DNA of 64,000 bases from NCBI GenBank assembly GCA_965247505.1, contig OZ252020.1, positions 2,232,001 to 2,296,000 on the forward strand. The letters run 5' to 3'. Position 1 is the stretch's first letter. Each line of letters opens with the position of its first letter. The translations under genes were made by a program, and so were the position numbers. Shown piece after piece: positions 54,175 to 63,384 of this stretch. The notes beneath the pieces are model-generated. The model was not told the DNA's origin, did no database searches, and worked only from the letters and a program-made list of their open reading frames with translations. Source of the stretch: CAIYRG01 sp965247505. Its GTDB lineage: Bacteria; Pseudomonadota; Alphaproteobacteria; Micropepsales; Micropepsaceae.

Positions 54175-54260
54175 GTGTTTGCGCCCGGCCGGCTTTCCAG
54201 CCGGCGGCGTAATTTGTGGGAGTGTGAAGCGTGGCTCATGTGCAGCGCTCAGGAGCAGCT

Positions 54261-55250
54261 ATGAATCAGCGCAAGTATTTTGCTGTATGTGCTGCTTTGG
54301 CGCTGCTCTCACTTGCAGCGTGCTCTCCGGATAATTTTCGGGAATATCTGGCATGTGTAGAGGGCGACACCGATCTTCGCATTGAAGTATGTACAAGGAT
54401 TGTGCAATCGGGGCGCGAAACTGGTGCTCGCCTCGCCCTCACGCTTGGCAGCCGCGGTGACGCTTATAATGATTTGCTAAATCATGATCGCGCGATCCAA
54501 GATTATGATAGGGCAATCGAAGTTGATGCCTCAATCGCTACTATTTTTAATAATCGCGGTGCCACCTATAACCACCTAGGAAATTATGATCGTGCAATCC
54601 AGAATTTTGACGAGGCGATCAGACTCGATCCAAATGATGGTTTTGCCCTAAGTAACCGCGCGCTAACCTATTTTAACAAACAAGATTATGATCGTGCGAT
54701 CCGGGACTATGACGAGGTGATCAGGCTCGATCCGTCAGATGCGATAGCCTTCTATGACCGTGGTAATGCTCACGGCAGCCTAGGAAATTATGATCGCGCA
54801 ATCCGAGATTATGACGAGTCGATCAGACTCGATCCAAATTATGGTTTTGCCCTTAATAACCGCGCCCGCGCCTATTTTAACAAACAAGATTATGATCGCG
54901 CGCTCCGAGATATACTCGAAGCGATCAGGATTGACCCGAATGGCGCAGAATTCCTGAACAACGCTGCATGGCTTTTGGCCACCGGCCCAGAGGAAATACG
55001 AAACGGGGCACAGGCAATCGAGTTTGCCCAAAAGGCGGCCGAGCTTATGCCGGATGAAGCGCGCTTTCGTGACACGCTCGCGGCAGCCCATGCGGAGGCA
55101 GGGCAATTTGACAGTGCCGTGGAAGAACAGCGGCTAGCAATTCAACTTCTTGGTGACGCGCCTGATGGCGAGACGCTGTCCGGCTATGAGAATCGACTGA
55201 ATCTCTATGAGGCAGAACAACCCTATCGCGGTGAGCTAAGTGCACCATAA
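54261..55250 (+). CDS. TPR-repeat lipoprotein
   Basis: A 329-residue lipoprotein (lipobox LAAC) with six TPR-like units between residues 60 and 270. Several units are near copies: NYDRAIQNFDEAIRLDPN, DYDRAIRDYDEVIRLDPS and NYDRAIRDYDESIRLDPN. The DNA repeats with a 102-bp step and a stronger 204-bp step (54640s and 54844s share GAACAAACAAGATTATGATCG-like strings), a sign of recent internal duplication. AGGAG lies 5 nt before the ATG. It is a scaffold for protein contacts; the partner is unknown. Confidence 0.82.
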   Translation: MNQRKYFAVCAALALLSLAACSPDNFREYLACVEGDTDLRIEVCTRIVQSGRETGARLALTLGSRGDAYNDLLNHDRAIQDYDRAIEVDASIATIFNNRGATYNHLGNYDRAIQNFDEAIRLDPNDGFALSNRALTYFNKQDYDRAIRDYDEVIRLDPSDAIAFYDRGNAHGSLGNYDRAIRDYDESIRLDPNYGFALNNRARAYFNKQDYDRALRDILEAIRIDPNGAEFLNNAAWLLATGPEEIRNGAQAIEFAQKAAELMPDEARFRDTLAAAHAEAGQFDSAVEEQRLAIQLLGDAPDGETLSGYENRLNLYEAEQPYRGELSAP

Positions 55251-55275
55251 GCTCGCGCCAGTGTCCACTTATATT

Positions 55276-55974
55276 TTAGTCTGAGGAATCCGCACTCTGG
55301 ATCCAGCGCTGAACAACGCCCGCGAGATCAGCCCCCACCAGCGGCGCCAACAAGAACAACCAAAGTTGCTGCAGCGCCCAGCCGCCTTGAAATATTGCAA
55401 CTGCAACTGAGCGTGCCGGATTGACCGACGTATTGGTCACAGGAATCGTAATCAAATGTATCAGCACCAGCGCGAGACCAATTGCGATCGGTGCAAAGCC
55501 CTTGGGGGCTTTCTCTGACGTTGCGCGCAAAATGACCATCAAAAACATGAACATCATAGCCACTTCGGCAATGAGACCCGCTACCAGCGAATAATTCTGC
55601 GGAGAGTGAGCGCCATAACCGTTGGACGGGAATCCTGCCGAGGCATCGAAGCCGGCGGTTCCGCTTGCGATCGTGTATAGAGCCGCGGCGCCAGCCGCAC
55701 CGCCTACCAATTGCGCCAGCCAATAAGGAAAGATGTCCTTTGCCGAGAAGCGCCCTCCCATGAACAGCCCAAAGGTCACTGCCGGGTTGAAATGCGCGCC
55801 TGAGATATGACCAAAAGCGTAAGCGCCGGTCAAAACAGTAAGACCAAAAGCCAGCGAGACGCCGACATAACCAATGCCGACATCGGGGACGCCCGCCGCC
55901 AATACGGCCGCTCCGCAGCCACCAAGAACGAGCCAAAACGTGCCAATCAATTCAGCAACTAATTTACGCGACAT
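55276..55974 (-). CDS. aqpZ: Aquaporin Z
   Basis: A 232-residue six-helix water channel. Both half-helix motifs are intact (GAHFNPAVTFG and NTSVNPARSVA), and the N-terminal LVAELIGTFWLVLGGCGAAV is typical of AqpZ. It faces the TPR gene tail to tail and diverges from the SMP-30-like gene. Confidence 0.95.
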   Translation of the reverse strand: MSRKLVAELIGTFWLVLGGCGAAVLAAGVPDVGIGYVGVSLAFGLTVLTGAYAFGHISGAHFNPAVTFGLFMGGRFSAKDIFPYWLAQLVGGAAGAAALYTIASGTAGFDASAGFPSNGYGAHSPQNYSLVAGLIAEVAMMFMFLMVILRATSEKAPKGFAPIAIGLALVLIHLITIPVTNTSVNPARSVAVAIFQGGWALQQLWLFLLAPLVGADLAGVVQRWIQSADSSD

Positions 55975-56159
55975 ATCGATGCCCCCCCTTTACGCGCCTT
56001 TGCCGACGCGCTGTTAGCTCAGCTCTGGGACTCATGCGCAGCCAGAGAAAATTGGGCAGGCGCGAAAAAACCCAAGGCAGCGCCGCTTTGCGCCTTGAGG
56101 TCCGTGCTATAGTCCGAGAAAGCGATTTATTATTTCTCCAACGCGCGACGAGAAAGCTC

Positions 56160-57191
56160 ATGAGAACAATTGCAATTGCCTTCGCAGCAATCGCCTCGCT
56201 GGTGGTTTCCGCGAGCCATGCCCAGACTCCCACCGGCCCGGTCGAAAGCTTCGATCTCGCATTCGATGTTCTGGTCGGCCCCAATGTGGAAGTCAAAATT
56301 CTTCACGAAGAGGCGGAAACGTTTTTCGAAGGGCCGGTGTGGCACCACGGCACTGAGGGCAGCTTTCTTACTTTTAGCGATCTTGTGGCCAATCGCATCA
56401 GAAAGTGGGATCCGCAAACGCAAGAGATTTCCGATTATGTTTCGCCCGTCTGGACCGGAAATGATTCTGCTTCCGCCATTCATTTCGAACGGGAGGGAAA
56501 CTCCTATGCTCAGATCGGACCCAATGGCGAGACGCTGGACGATATGGGCCACCTTGTTTTCGCCGCCATGGGGTCCGGACGGATCATGCGCCGCGAGGCC
56601 GATGGAAGCCTTAGCGTGCTCGCAAACGCCTATGACGGGCATCATCTCAATGCGCCGAACGATCTTGTCTATAAATCGGACGGCGCACTTTATTTTACCG
56701 ATATTCGCGCTGGCCTCGCGACCGCGGATGAAGATCCGCCGGAGGGCGTGCCGCATACCGGCGTGTATCGTTTGGAAGACGGTACGCTGACGCTGCTGGT
56801 CAGCGATTTGCAGGCACCGAACGGAATTGCCTTGTCACCCGACGAGACGGTTCTTTATGTCAACGACATCCGCGCACGCGATTTGATGCGCTACGAAATT
56901 CAGGCGGATGGGAGCTTGGCCGATGGCCGCGTCTTGATCAGTATTCCGCGTTCCGAAACCCAGCCAGGAAACCCCGACGGCATGAAAATCGACATACACG
57001 GAAATATTTGGAATAGCGGTCCCGGCGGCATCTGGGTCATTTCTCCGGAGGGAAAACATCTCGGCACAATTTTACTGCCCGAGCGCATCACCAATCTCGC
57101 CTGGGGCGATGATGACGCAATGACGATTTACGCCACCGGACCGAGCATGGTGACGCGCGTGCGCGTGAATGTGGAAGGCTTGCGCCCTTAG
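56160..57191 (+). CDS. SMP-30/gluconolactonase-family secreted protein
   Basis: A 343-residue protein with a signal peptide (IAIAFAAIASLVVSASHAQ) and a six-bladed propeller: FEGPVWHHGTEGSFLTFSDL (metal Glu), HHLNAPNDLVYKSDGALYFT (Asn/Asp), LQAPNGIALSPDETVLYVND and GNPDGMKIDIHGNIWNSGPG. These supply the divalent-metal ligands of lactonases. It would open sugar or other lactones in the periplasm. The ATG at 56160 is preceded by GAGAAAG; a longer frame is not supported. It converges on the NHL-repeat protein gene, with a 15-nt gap. Confidence 0.88.
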   Translation: MRTIAIAFAAIASLVVSASHAQTPTGPVESFDLAFDVLVGPNVEVKILHEEAETFFEGPVWHHGTEGSFLTFSDLVANRIRKWDPQTQEISDYVSPVWTGNDSASAIHFEREGNSYAQIGPNGETLDDMGHLVFAAMGSGRIMRREADGSLSVLANAYDGHHLNAPNDLVYKSDGALYFTDIRAGLATADEDPPEGVPHTGVYRLEDGTLTLLVSDLQAPNGIALSPDETVLYVNDIRARDLMRYEIQADGSLADGRVLISIPRSETQPGNPDGMKIDIHGNIWNSGPGGIWVISPEGKHLGTILLPERITNLAWGDDDAMTIYATGPSMVTRVRVNVEGLRP

Positions 57192-57206
57192 ATAGAGCCC
57201 TTCGCT

Positions 57207-58298
57207 TTACTGCTCACCCTGGTAGACGAATTTCTGCACGCGTTTTCCTTGAATTTCCGCGGTGTAGATATTGCCTTGGCTGTCGATCCCAAGATTATGC
57301 AGATTGTTGAACTCGCCGGTGGCATTCCCGAAGCGTCCGAAGGAACCAATCTCTACGCCATCACTACGCCTTGAAATGCGAATCTTGCCGTTCGAATCGT
57401 CGGAGGTGAAAAGCAGGGTTTGTTCCTCTCTAGGCCAAAACATTACGGATCCGGTTGTTGCGGCGCGCGTTTCGGGCTGAATGAAATATTCGCGCACGAA
57501 ACTTCCATCCTTATTGAAGACCTGAAGACGGTTGTGACCGCGATCGCAGGTAAAGACGAGACCATCATTGCTCATGCGGATGCAATGCACCGGATTGGTG
57601 AATTGCTGCGGTAAGGGGGCATTGTGATCGAATGCCGGCATATCCAAATCGGTGGGCGGATTGCCATAGGCGCCCCACATTCGTTTGAACGCACCGCTTT
57701 CTGCGTCAAAGACAATGACACGGTGATTGCCATAGCCGTCGGAGACGTAGAGCTCGTTGGTGGCCGGATCGACGATCATGTCCGAGGGTCTGCCAAGACG
57801 TGTTGTATCTAGGCTGCCTGTTTGCGGCCCTTGATGACCGATTTGCATGACGAACTCGCCGTCGCGGGTGAACTTTAAGACGACACCGTCATTCGCGCCA
57901 TTGCCGCCGACCCAAACGAAATCATTGTGATCGACGAAAATACCATGCTCGTTGTCCGGCCAGTCATAGCCGTCTCCGGGCCCACGCCAGGACTGCACGA
58001 CATTGCCCTCCTGATCGAACTCGATGATCTCGGGAGCAGGAAAACAACATTCGACATTGGCTGCGCTGGTGGCACGTGTTTCACGTTCTTCAAGGGTGCG
58101 GGGGCGATGATTGATCCAAACATGATCTTGGGAATCGACAAAGATGCCGCCGACTTGGCCGATGATCCAATTGTTCGGAAGCGTTTTTGGCCAGAACGGA
58201 TCGACTTCGAACTGCGGGGCGTCCGCCGCCCAAGCTGTTTGCAACATTGCAAAAAGCGCGATGCCGGTAAGGCCCAATTTGGCGCTGAGATGTCCCAT
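57207..58298 (-). CDS. NHL-repeat secreted propeller protein
   Basis: A 363-residue exported protein (signal peptide ending TAWAADA). NHL-type blades are visible: GGIFVDSQDHVWINHR, HGIFVDHNDFVWVGGNGAND, PSDMIVDPATNELYVSDGYG, NPVHCIRMSNDGLVFTCDRG, LHNLGIDSQGNIYTAEIQG. Such proteins resemble peptidyl-alpha-hydroxyglycine lyase-like propellers, but many are uncharacterised. Conserved Cys pair ECCF and single Cys residues are present. Role unknown. Confidence 0.82.
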   Translation of the reverse strand: MGHLSAKLGLTGIALFAMLQTAWAADAPQFEVDPFWPKTLPNNWIIGQVGGIFVDSQDHVWINHRPRTLEERETRATSAANVECCFPAPEIIEFDQEGNVVQSWRGPGDGYDWPDNEHGIFVDHNDFVWVGGNGANDGVVLKFTRDGEFVMQIGHQGPQTGSLDTTRLGRPSDMIVDPATNELYVSDGYGNHRVIVFDAESGAFKRMWGAYGNPPTDLDMPAFDHNAPLPQQFTNPVHCIRMSNDGLVFTCDRGHNRLQVFNKDGSFVREYFIQPETRAATTGSVMFWPREEQTLLFTSDDSNGKIRISRRSDGVEIGSFGRFGNATGEFNNLHNLGIDSQGNIYTAEIQGKRVQKFVYQGEQ

Positions 58299-58448
58299 CC
58301 TGTCTTCCCCCGATTATTATCTGTCACCACGATTGAATCGCGGGTCTTTTCCGTTGGTTCAAGGCTAGCATAAATATCGCCCTAGCGGTCCAAACCTAAT
58401 CCAAGAAACCTCTGCTCGAGATGTATCTTCCGCTCTTGCTGGAACGCG

Positions 58449-59975
58449 ATGAAGCCCTCTAGTCTGCCCTCTCTAGCGCTAAGCCGATTGTGCGTTCGCG
58501 CCCCTGAGGCAGCCACAGCTGGATCGAGGATTGCCATGGCTCAACCCTATGTCCAGCCCTGCGACCGCAGTCTCATAAAAGCCCAACCCTGCCCAGGGGC
58601 ACTGGGCCGCGAGGTTGCGCCTCATCGGCGACGGTGGATTCTCACCGCCTGTATTCTGGCTTCCTCCATGGCGTTCATTGATGGCTCGGCCTTGACGGTC
58701 GCATTGCCGGCTCTCCGCGACGATTTTGGTGCCGATATCGCATTGGTGCAGTGGGTCCTCAACGGCTATGTGCTTGCGCTCGCAGCTTTCACGCTCATCG
58801 GAGGCGCGCTGGCCGATGTTTACGGCAAGGCACGGACGCTTTGGATAGGCTGCTTGGTTTTTGCTATCGCATCGATCGCATGTGCGCTCGCGCCAACGCC
58901 GTTACTTCTTGTTGTCGCGCGAATCATACAAGGTGTTGCAGCGGCAATCGTGACGCCATCGAGTTTGGCGCTGACCGGCGCCACCTACCCGGAAAATGAA
59001 CGCAATCGCGCAATCGGAATTTGGGCTGCTGCATCCGCGCTGACTACTGCAGGAGGACCAATCCTCGGAGGGTGGCTGACGCAAACATTCGGATGGCAAG
59101 CGATATTCTGGATTAACCCTCCAATTGCTTTGGCAACAATGTCACTTCTTGTGGTTTTCGCAGGCAAAGATTGGCTCGAAGAGCGCCAATTCGATATCCC
59201 CGGCGCGATGATCCTAGCAATTGCGCTCGGTACTCTTGCGTGGCTGCTTAGCAGTATCGCCCCCGGTGAAACTGGCAAAGTTGCGGGGGCCTCCGGCATG
59301 ATGCTGACGCTCGCCGGCATCGCAGGGCTCATAAGCCTTGCCGCTTATGTGGCATGGGAGCGAACAAGCGCGCATCCCATGACGCCGCCTCGCGTGTTCG
59401 CAAACAAAACCTTCACCGGTCTAAACGCGGCGACCTTATTAATCTACGCTGCTTTGTCGATCATGTTCTTCTTGGTTCCGTTCGAGCTCATGGATCATCG
59501 CGGGTTAAGCCCGACCCAGGCCGGCATGGTATTTCTTCCCTTAACGCTGGGGATTGGGCTTCTTTCTTATTTGTTTGGCAGCCTGGCCGACAAGATTGGC
59601 TCGCGCCTATTGCTTATCATTGGTCCATTGGGCGCATAGCTTGCCTATGCACTGATGGCAGGACTACGCGGCGCACCGCTTTTGCTTAGTGTTCTCGTGC
59701 CCATGGCGGCGCTTGGAATTGCATTTGCCTTGATGGTTGCGCCATTGACAGCGGCGGTAATGTCAAGCGTTGGTAAGGAAGATGAGGGGCTCGCCTCGGG
59801 TAGGAACAACGCCGCCAGCCGTATCGCGCAACTCGTTGGTGTAGCGATAGCCGCCGCAGCTTTGTCATATGAAACCGGGTTTGCAACGGGACTTCTAATC
59901 GCTGCGCTAATCTCCTCAGGTGGAGCTTTAATCATTGCTCTCACCATACCTTCGACACGAAGATCCGCAGCGTGA
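58449..59975 (+). pseudogene. DHA2-type MFS efflux transporter interrupted by an amber codon
   Basis: The frame from 58449 (or ATG 58536) encodes an MFS drug exporter with RWILTACILASSMAFIDGSA, ALVQWVLNGYVLALAAFTLI, GGALADVYGKARTLWIG and PILGGWLTQTFGWQAIFWIN. A TAG at 59637-59639 follows GPLGA, and the same frame then continues with LAYALMAGLRGAPLLLSVLV to a natural stop at 59975. Both halves fit one protein of about 508 residues with 14 helices. One base change (for example from CAG or TGG) would explain it. It is either a recent pseudogene or a sequencing error. Confidence 0.8.
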
Positions 59976-60049
59976 GCGTGCTTCAACTGCGCCGCGGTCG
60001 CGATGTGCGGGCTATACTCCCAAATAAGCAAGAATGAAGCAGATCGACG

Positions 60050-60349
60050 ATGGGACATGTAATCGTACGGTACAAAGTTAAGCCGGATCGTGGGGACGAA
60101 AACGAAAGCCTCATCAAAGCGGTGTTTGCGGAATTGGCACAAAAACGTCCTGCCGGCCTTCGCTATTCTTCCTACAGGCTTGAAGACGGGTTGACCTTCG
60201 TTCACCACGCGGTCGTGTCTACCGCCGACGGCAGTAACCCGCTGCCGCAGCTCGACGCGTTCAAAGCCTTTGTCAGCGTTATTAAGGACCGTTGCGACGA
60301 ACCCCCGCTTGCGATGGGCGCAAGCGAGATCGGCTCCTATCAAGGTTAG
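60050..60349 (+). CDS. Putative antibiotic-biosynthesis-monooxygenase-like (ABM) protein
   Basis: A 99-residue soluble protein with one alpha/beta ferredoxin-like unit: GHVIVRYKVKPDRGDENESL, KRPAGLRYSSYRLEDGLTFV and LDAFKAFVSVIKDRCDEPP. The layout resembles dimeric ABM proteins, which include quinol monooxygenases and stress proteins. The ribosome site is weak. No partner is visible; function unproven. Confidence 0.6.
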   Translation: MGHVIVRYKVKPDRGDENESLIKAVFAELAQKRPAGLRYSSYRLEDGLTFVHHAVVSTADGSNPLPQLDAFKAFVSVIKDRCDEPPLAMGASEIGSYQG

Positions 60350-60369
60350 AGTTTTAGGGCATCTTTCGA

Positions 60370-60730
60370 GCAGATTGGACCACCAATACTTGTCACCCCA
60401 GACGCGTAGTGCAGCGAAGCGATCCGGGATCCACGGGGGGCATAACATCTGCGACGAACATGAATTTGGTTTTGAACATTTTGTGCACCTCCCCCTTGCG
60501 GGGTCGAAGGGCGAAAAGTGAAAGGTCCAGCGAACCTTTCGCCGCCCTGAGGTCGATAGCGCGAGTGAAGCGAGCGATATCGGGTGGGGGATAGGTGTTC
60601 GATCCCCCCACCTGATCCGCCGCCCCCCGGTTTAAAACCCGGGAGCCGCCGGATCGACCTCCCCTCGTAGGGGGAGGTAAAAAAACGTTTAGGTGACACT
60701 TCGGCGCCAGCTAATACGCCCGGGATGACA
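60370..60730. repeat. Dispersed intergenic repeat, long copy
   Basis: In inverted orientation relative to 34183-34320, this carries the same outer blocks (GCGCCGAAGTGTC, ACCTCCCCCTACGAGGGGAG, GTTCAAAACCAAATTCATGT). Between two GGGGAGGT strings lies about 160 bp (60483-60665) absent from the short copy, rich in GC hairpins. No gene is supported in the 396-bp gap 60350-60745. Confidence 0.8.
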
Positions 60731-60745
60731 AGCGTGTATTGCCGC

Positions 60746-61591
60746 CTAAAAATCAGGCGTCAGATCGCTAGGAATATCGTGTTCCAGCCCGGTGAGGGTA
60801 TTGATGTTGTTCTCGGCGCAGGCCTGTTCATGATAGCCACCGGTGTCGGGCCTGTAGTTCACTACACCCGACCAGGCGGTGGTAAAGGCGCCCGGATCTT
60901 CGACCATGAAATCAACGCGGATATCGTCTTCAGCTATCCTAGAATAGCGCTCGACGACTCTGATTTGTTCCGTGTGAGGGGTGCCCAAGCGACCCGCCCA
61001 AGTGTCATCGCTAAGGCCAATGGTATCGACGACCAAAACCTCTCCCTCCCAATGCCCAATGGAATGCCCATAGGTACTCCATCCAACATTTTCAGGATGC
61101 GCGACATTCATATGGATAATCCGCGGACGCCCTTCACGGGCATAGAGGATCACAAACAAATCGGGTGAATGGAGAAACTGCACCGAGTCGTTGAGCTGTA
61201 AAATATAAGGCACGCCATGGGGGCGGCAAACTTGCTGTGCGCTCATTTCCGGCGTGCCTGCGGCTTGAGCATCGGCGCGACGCTTTACCATTTCTGCTGC
61301 CCAGGGCTGCAAAATCGGGTTGCTATGATCGCCGATATAGATTGTGCCTGCACCGCCGCCATCGGTAGGCGCGGGCGGCGTGAGGTTCTGCACTGGTCCG
61401 GGGCCGCTTTCCGGCTGCCGATACCAAGATTGGGCCGCGGGGCCCCTGGTCCACATGCCGGACAAATCGCGGCCAAATTGGGTTTGGGCGGATTGGGTTT
61501 GGGCGGATGCAGCGCTAAACGCCGCAACGGTAAACATCGACCCGGCAAACATCAAAACCGCAAACAGAATCTTTCGGCGAAAAAAATACAT
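60746..61591 (-). CDS. Exported protein of an unnamed family often found near DUF6152
   Basis: A 281-residue exported protein: signal peptide ending SAASAQ, then GRDLSGMWTRGP, GDHSNPILQPWAAEMVKRRA, CRPHGVPYILQLNDSVQFLH, VGWSTYGHSIGHWEGEVLVV followed by DTIGLSD, TPHTEQIRVVERY and EDPGAFTTAWSGVVNY. I know this block order from uncharacterised secreted proteins frequently encoded beside DUF6152 genes, as here (61597-61989, 5 nt upstream). The two are probably one operon. Function unknown. Confidence 0.75.
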   Translation of the reverse strand: MYFFRRKILFAVLMFAGSMFTVAAFSAASAQTQSAQTQFGRDLSGMWTRGPAAQSWYRQPESGPGPVQNLTPPAPTDGGGAGTIYIGDHSNPILQPWAAEMVKRRADAQAAGTPEMSAQQVCRPHGVPYILQLNDSVQFLHSPDLFVILYAREGRPRIIHMNVAHPENVGWSTYGHSIGHWEGEVLVVDTIGLSDDTWAGRLGTPHTEQIRVVERYSRIAEDDIRVDFMVEDPGAFTTAWSGVVNYRPDTGGYHEQACAENNINTLTGLEHDIPSDLTPDF

Positions 61592-61596
61592 CGCAA

Positions 61597-61989
61597 TCAG
61601 TTCAAAAATTCTTCGTCGCCTAATGTTGTTCCGTCGGGAAGCGCAATACCCACCAGCGCGCCAATCGGCTCTCCATTATAGAGCGGGTTCAGCGCCACCG
61701 ACACGACATCGCCGGTATTGACCGTTCTTGGGCGCCAGCCACGCCGCGCGATCTGTGCGGGCGAACCCAATTCAAGCGACCAGCGCATGGCCTCGCCCGC
61801 TTCATCGCTCGTATTGACGTGCAGCCAAACATGCGGATTGGTCCAGTCGAACGCGGCAACCGTACCGGTAACCTTAAGCGTTGTGTCGCGGTCGAACATT
61901 GCATGCGAGTGGTGACCAAAAGCCGGTACCGATAGGAAACCTGCTATGAGCGCGGCCATCGCGATAGATTTGACGGGAAATCTGGACAT
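61597..61989 (-). CDS. DUF6152-like exported protein (copy 2)
   Basis: A 130-residue exported protein: signal peptide ending VPAFGHHSHA, then VTGTVAAFDWTNPHVWLHVN, RWSLELGSPAQIARRGWRPR, NTGDVVSVALNPLYNGEPIG. It is a paralogue of 44567-44944. GGAGG lies 6 nt before the ATG at 61989; the longer frame adds 54 unsupported residues. It probably leads an operon with the gene at 60746. Confidence 0.85.
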   Translation of the reverse strand: MSRFPVKSIAMAALIAGFLSVPAFGHHSHAMFDRDTTLKVTGTVAAFDWTNPHVWLHVNTSDEAGEAMRWSLELGSPAQIARRGWRPRTVNTGDVVSVALNPLYNGEPIGALVGIALPDGTTLGDEEFLN

Positions 61990-62132
61990 GGAAGGCCTCC
62001 GAAATGCTCTCGTCTTGCCCAAGCTACAATAATTGCGCACGGCACTCAACATAATTGAATGGAGGCCTAGCTCTTGATTTTGCCGGCTGCAAAGCCTGTT
62101 ATCGAATGCATGAAAATGAAGTTCGGCGAAAA

Positions 62133-63362
62133 ATGAAACCTGATTTTGCATCCTCTTTCGGCCTCGCAGCTCTGATCCTGCTCAGCACCGGCGCAGCCGG
62201 GCAAGAGCTCGACGACTATCCGGAACACCCAGCTAAAGACATGATTTTGGAGCGCTGCGATATTTGCCACACGATACGCAATGTCAGAAGCGGCGATTAT
62301 GACGCGGCAGGTTGGCGCGAAATCCTCCATCAGATGCGCAATATCGGAGCGGCGCTAAACGATGACGAGCTCGATCTGCTCGCGGACTATCTCACCGTCA
62401 ACTCGCCGCAAAGCCCGCGTCCTCAAGCGGTCATCGTTCCCGGCAACATTGAAATTGAAATTAGGGAATGGCAGGTGCCGACCCAAGGCACGATGCCGCG
62501 TGATGTTGCCGTCGCGCCCAATGGTACGCTATGGTTCTCGGGCATGTTCGCAAGTACGCTGATCGAACTTGATCCTGCAACGGGCAGGCTTAGCGAACAC
62601 AAATTGAGGCCCTATTCAGCACCGATGGGAATCGCGGTTGATGGAAATGGCGAGGTCTGGTTTTCCTCGAGCCGGCGCAGCTATGTAGGAAAGCTCAATC
62701 CGGTGACGAGGGCGCTCAGTGATTTTCCCATGCGCGAGGATATTGCTCCCGATCCGGCGGATCTTGTAATCGATTTAAATTCTCAGCTGTGGTTCACCGC
62801 GCAGAATGGAAATGTCGTGGGGCGCATTCAACCGCAATCGGGCGAAATCGAATTCACGTCCATGCCGCGCGAGGGGGCAACACCATTTGCAATTGCGCTG
62901 GCTCCCGACGGCGCCGTGTTTGCCGGACTTCGCGATTCCAAAAGCATCCTTCGTATCGATCCCGAAGACTTCACAACCAGGGAATATCCGCTTACCGGTC
63001 CTGAAACCGAGCCCCGCCGTTTAGCGATCAGTGATGACGGCATCGTGTGGTACGCGGATATTGACCGCGGCTATCTTGGGCGCCTGGACCCCGAGACCGG
63101 CGCAGTCACGGAATATGAATCTCCCTCGGGAGTGCTTTCCGAACCGCACGGCATCGCCGCGATCGGCAACATCGTCTGGTATGTGGAAGCCGGCGCCAAT
63201 CCCAATACGCTGGTGCGTTTCGATCCCGCGACCGAGCGTTTTCAGTCTTGGCCGCTAACGGGTTTTGGCGTGGTGCGCGATCTAGCGGCGACTGAAGACG
63301 GTGATCTCGCTTTTGCGATGGGCACCCTCAATCGCGTCGGCCTAATCGAAATCGACGAGTAA
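62133..63362 (+). CDS. Heme c and Vgb-like propeller protein (shorter relative of 19042)
   Basis: A 409-residue exported protein (signal peptide GLAALILLSTGAAGQ). Residues 30-95 hold a cytochrome c domain (C42-D-I-C45-H46) with a helix LLADYLTVNSPQ; residues 105-409 are a Vgb-like propeller with blades such as DVAVAPNGTLWFSGMF, GIAVDGNGEVWFSSSR and LAISDDGIVWYADIDRG. It lacks the carboxypeptidase-regulatory-like module and lipobox of the 19042 protein. Function unknown. It diverges from the DUF6152 operon. Confidence 0.8.
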   Translation: MKPDFASSFGLAALILLSTGAAGQELDDYPEHPAKDMILERCDICHTIRNVRSGDYDAAGWREILHQMRNIGAALNDDELDLLADYLTVNSPQSPRPQAVIVPGNIEIEIREWQVPTQGTMPRDVAVAPNGTLWFSGMFASTLIELDPATGRLSEHKLRPYSAPMGIAVDGNGEVWFSSSRRSYVGKLNPVTRALSDFPMREDIAPDPADLVIDLNSQLWFTAQNGNVVGRIQPQSGEIEFTSMPREGATPFAIALAPDGAVFAGLRDSKSILRIDPEDFTTREYPLTGPETEPRRLAISDDGIVWYADIDRGYLGRLDPETGAVTEYESPSGVLSEPHGIAAIGNIVWYVEAGANPNTLVRFDPATERFQSWPLTGFGVVRDLAATEDGDLAFAMGTLNRVGLIEIDE

Positions 63363-63384
63363 GCGAAAGCCAAGCGCAGCCACT

